The notes beneath the pieces were generated by a model. That model had not been told where the DNA came from. It made no database searches and saw only the letters and a list, made by a program, of their open reading frames with translations. 13,727 nucleotides of DNA from Bacteroidota bacterium (GTDB taxonomy: Bacteria; Bacteroidota; Bacteroidia; Flavobacteriales_F; PHOS-HE28): the NCBI GenBank assembly GCA_023430325.1, contig JAEZAU010000051.1, positions 1 to 13,727 of the forward strand, given 5' to 3'. The position numbers were made by a program, and so were the translations under genes. Positions 13,259 to 13,727 of the stretch are shown one piece after another. The stretch's first letter is position 1. Each line of letters begins with the position of its first letter.

Positions 13259-13727
13259 ATGACCGAACTGCGCAACATCGCCATCATAGCACACGTCGAC
13301 CACGGCAAGACCACGCTGGTGGACAAGATCCTGCACCAATGCCAGCTTTTTCGTGTGAACGAGGAAGTGAAGGACCTGCTGCTGGACAATAACGACCTGG
13401 AGCGCGAGCGGGGGATCACGATCCTTTCCAAGAACGTGAGCGTGCGCTACAAGGGCGTGAAGATCAACATCATCGACACTCCCGGCCACAGCGATTTCGG
13501 TGGCGAGGTGGAGCGCGTTCTGAACATGGCCGATGGCGTGATCCTGCTAGTGGATGCCTTCGAAGGGCCGATGCCGCAGACGCGTTTCGTGCTGGGCAAA
13601 GCGATCGAATTGGGCCTGAAGCCGGTGGTGGTGATCAACAAGGTGGACAAGCCGAATTGCACGCCCGATGAGGTGCACGAGGCGGTCTTCGATCTGATGT
13701 TCGCACTGGATGCCACCGAGGATCAGT
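13259..13727 (+). CDS. typA: Translational GTPase TypA/BipA, N-terminal part (cut by window edge)
   Basis: 156 complete codons are seen, about a quarter of the usual 600-residue protein. TypA/BipA is a ribosome-binding GTPase of the EF-G/LepA class, linked to 50S assembly and to growth under cold or stress. GTPase motifs are all present: G1 AHVDHGKTT (11-19), switch I with RERGITI (49-55), G3 DTPGH (73-77) and G4 NKVD (127-130). The segment LLLDNNDLERERGITIL and VLLVDAFEGPMPQTRFVL-like text after G3 (residues 94-112) are characteristic of TypA rather than EF-G or LepA. ATG 13259 is supported by AAGGA at 13251-13255 and by the usual MxxLRNIAIIAHVDHGKT start. It is divergent from tRNA-Arg, with its own promoter and a structured leader. 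Confidence 0.95.
   Translation, partial: MTELRNIAIIAHVDHGKTTLVDKILHQCQLFRVNEEVKDLLLDNNDLERERGITILSKNVSVRYKGVKINIIDTPGHSDFGGEVERVLNMADGVILLVDAFEGPMPQTRFVLGKAIELGLKPVVVINKVDKPNCTPDEVHEAVFDLMFALDATEDQ

Noticed and set aside
1..13727. CRISPR array, transposase, phage or defence-system genes
   Set aside because: No regularly spaced direct repeats, no integrase or transposase motifs, and every sizeable gene has a housekeeping or envelope explanation; the CPBP protease alone does not make a defence locus.

Overview
This window looks like chromosomal DNA of a free-living Bacteroidota, most likely a Flavobacteriales-type organism with fairly high GC (mid-50s % by eye). Four proteins end in type IX secretion (T9SS) type A sorting domains, a secretion route restricted to this phylum. 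The clearest promoters (in front of tRNA-Arg and typA) carry the Bacteroidota -7 element TAnnTTTG. The lipoproteins and the outer-membrane barrel also fit. No mobile element, phage gene or CRISPR array is visible, and no stretch above about 200 bases lacks a gene.

Layout, left to right. 1-441: the 3' end of a T9SS cargo, then a terminator. 588-2612: a 674-residue secreted protein with five Cys-rich SprB-like repeats and a T9SS tail. 2789-3628: a coiled-coil lipoprotein. 3673-5165 (minus): a two-gene unit, a periplasmic TPR protein followed by a small Cys-containing secreted protein. 5183-5635: a protein with an exact 25-residue repeat. 5626-6222 (minus): a CPBP-family membrane protease. 6341-7354 (minus): a T9SS cargo of unknown function. 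7448-8367: a nitroreductase and a small tail-anchored protein. 8467-10319: an M23/LysM cell-wall hydrolase overlapping an outer-membrane beta-barrel gene. 10320-12110 (minus): a peptidylarginine-deiminase-like T9SS enzyme. 12207-12407: a tiny Cys-rich lipoprotein. 12408-12899 (minus): a DinB-superfamily protein. 12982-13055 (minus): tRNA-Arg(CCG). 13259 to the right edge: the N-terminal part of the translational GTPase TypA/BipA.

The shared theme is the cell envelope and secretion: T9SS cargo, lipoproteins, an OM barrel, a peptidoglycan hydrolase and a CPBP protease, in short transcription units of mixed orientation separated by compact hairpin terminators. I see no coherent multi-gene defence or biosynthetic system.

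The points most worth a second look are the secreted PAD-like enzyme with an apparently complete Porphyromonas-type active site, a terminator-like hairpin in the typA leader, the 25-residue repeat protein, the strong excess of GATC (including a TGATC stop-codon context), and the patchwork similarity among the SprB-like repeats.
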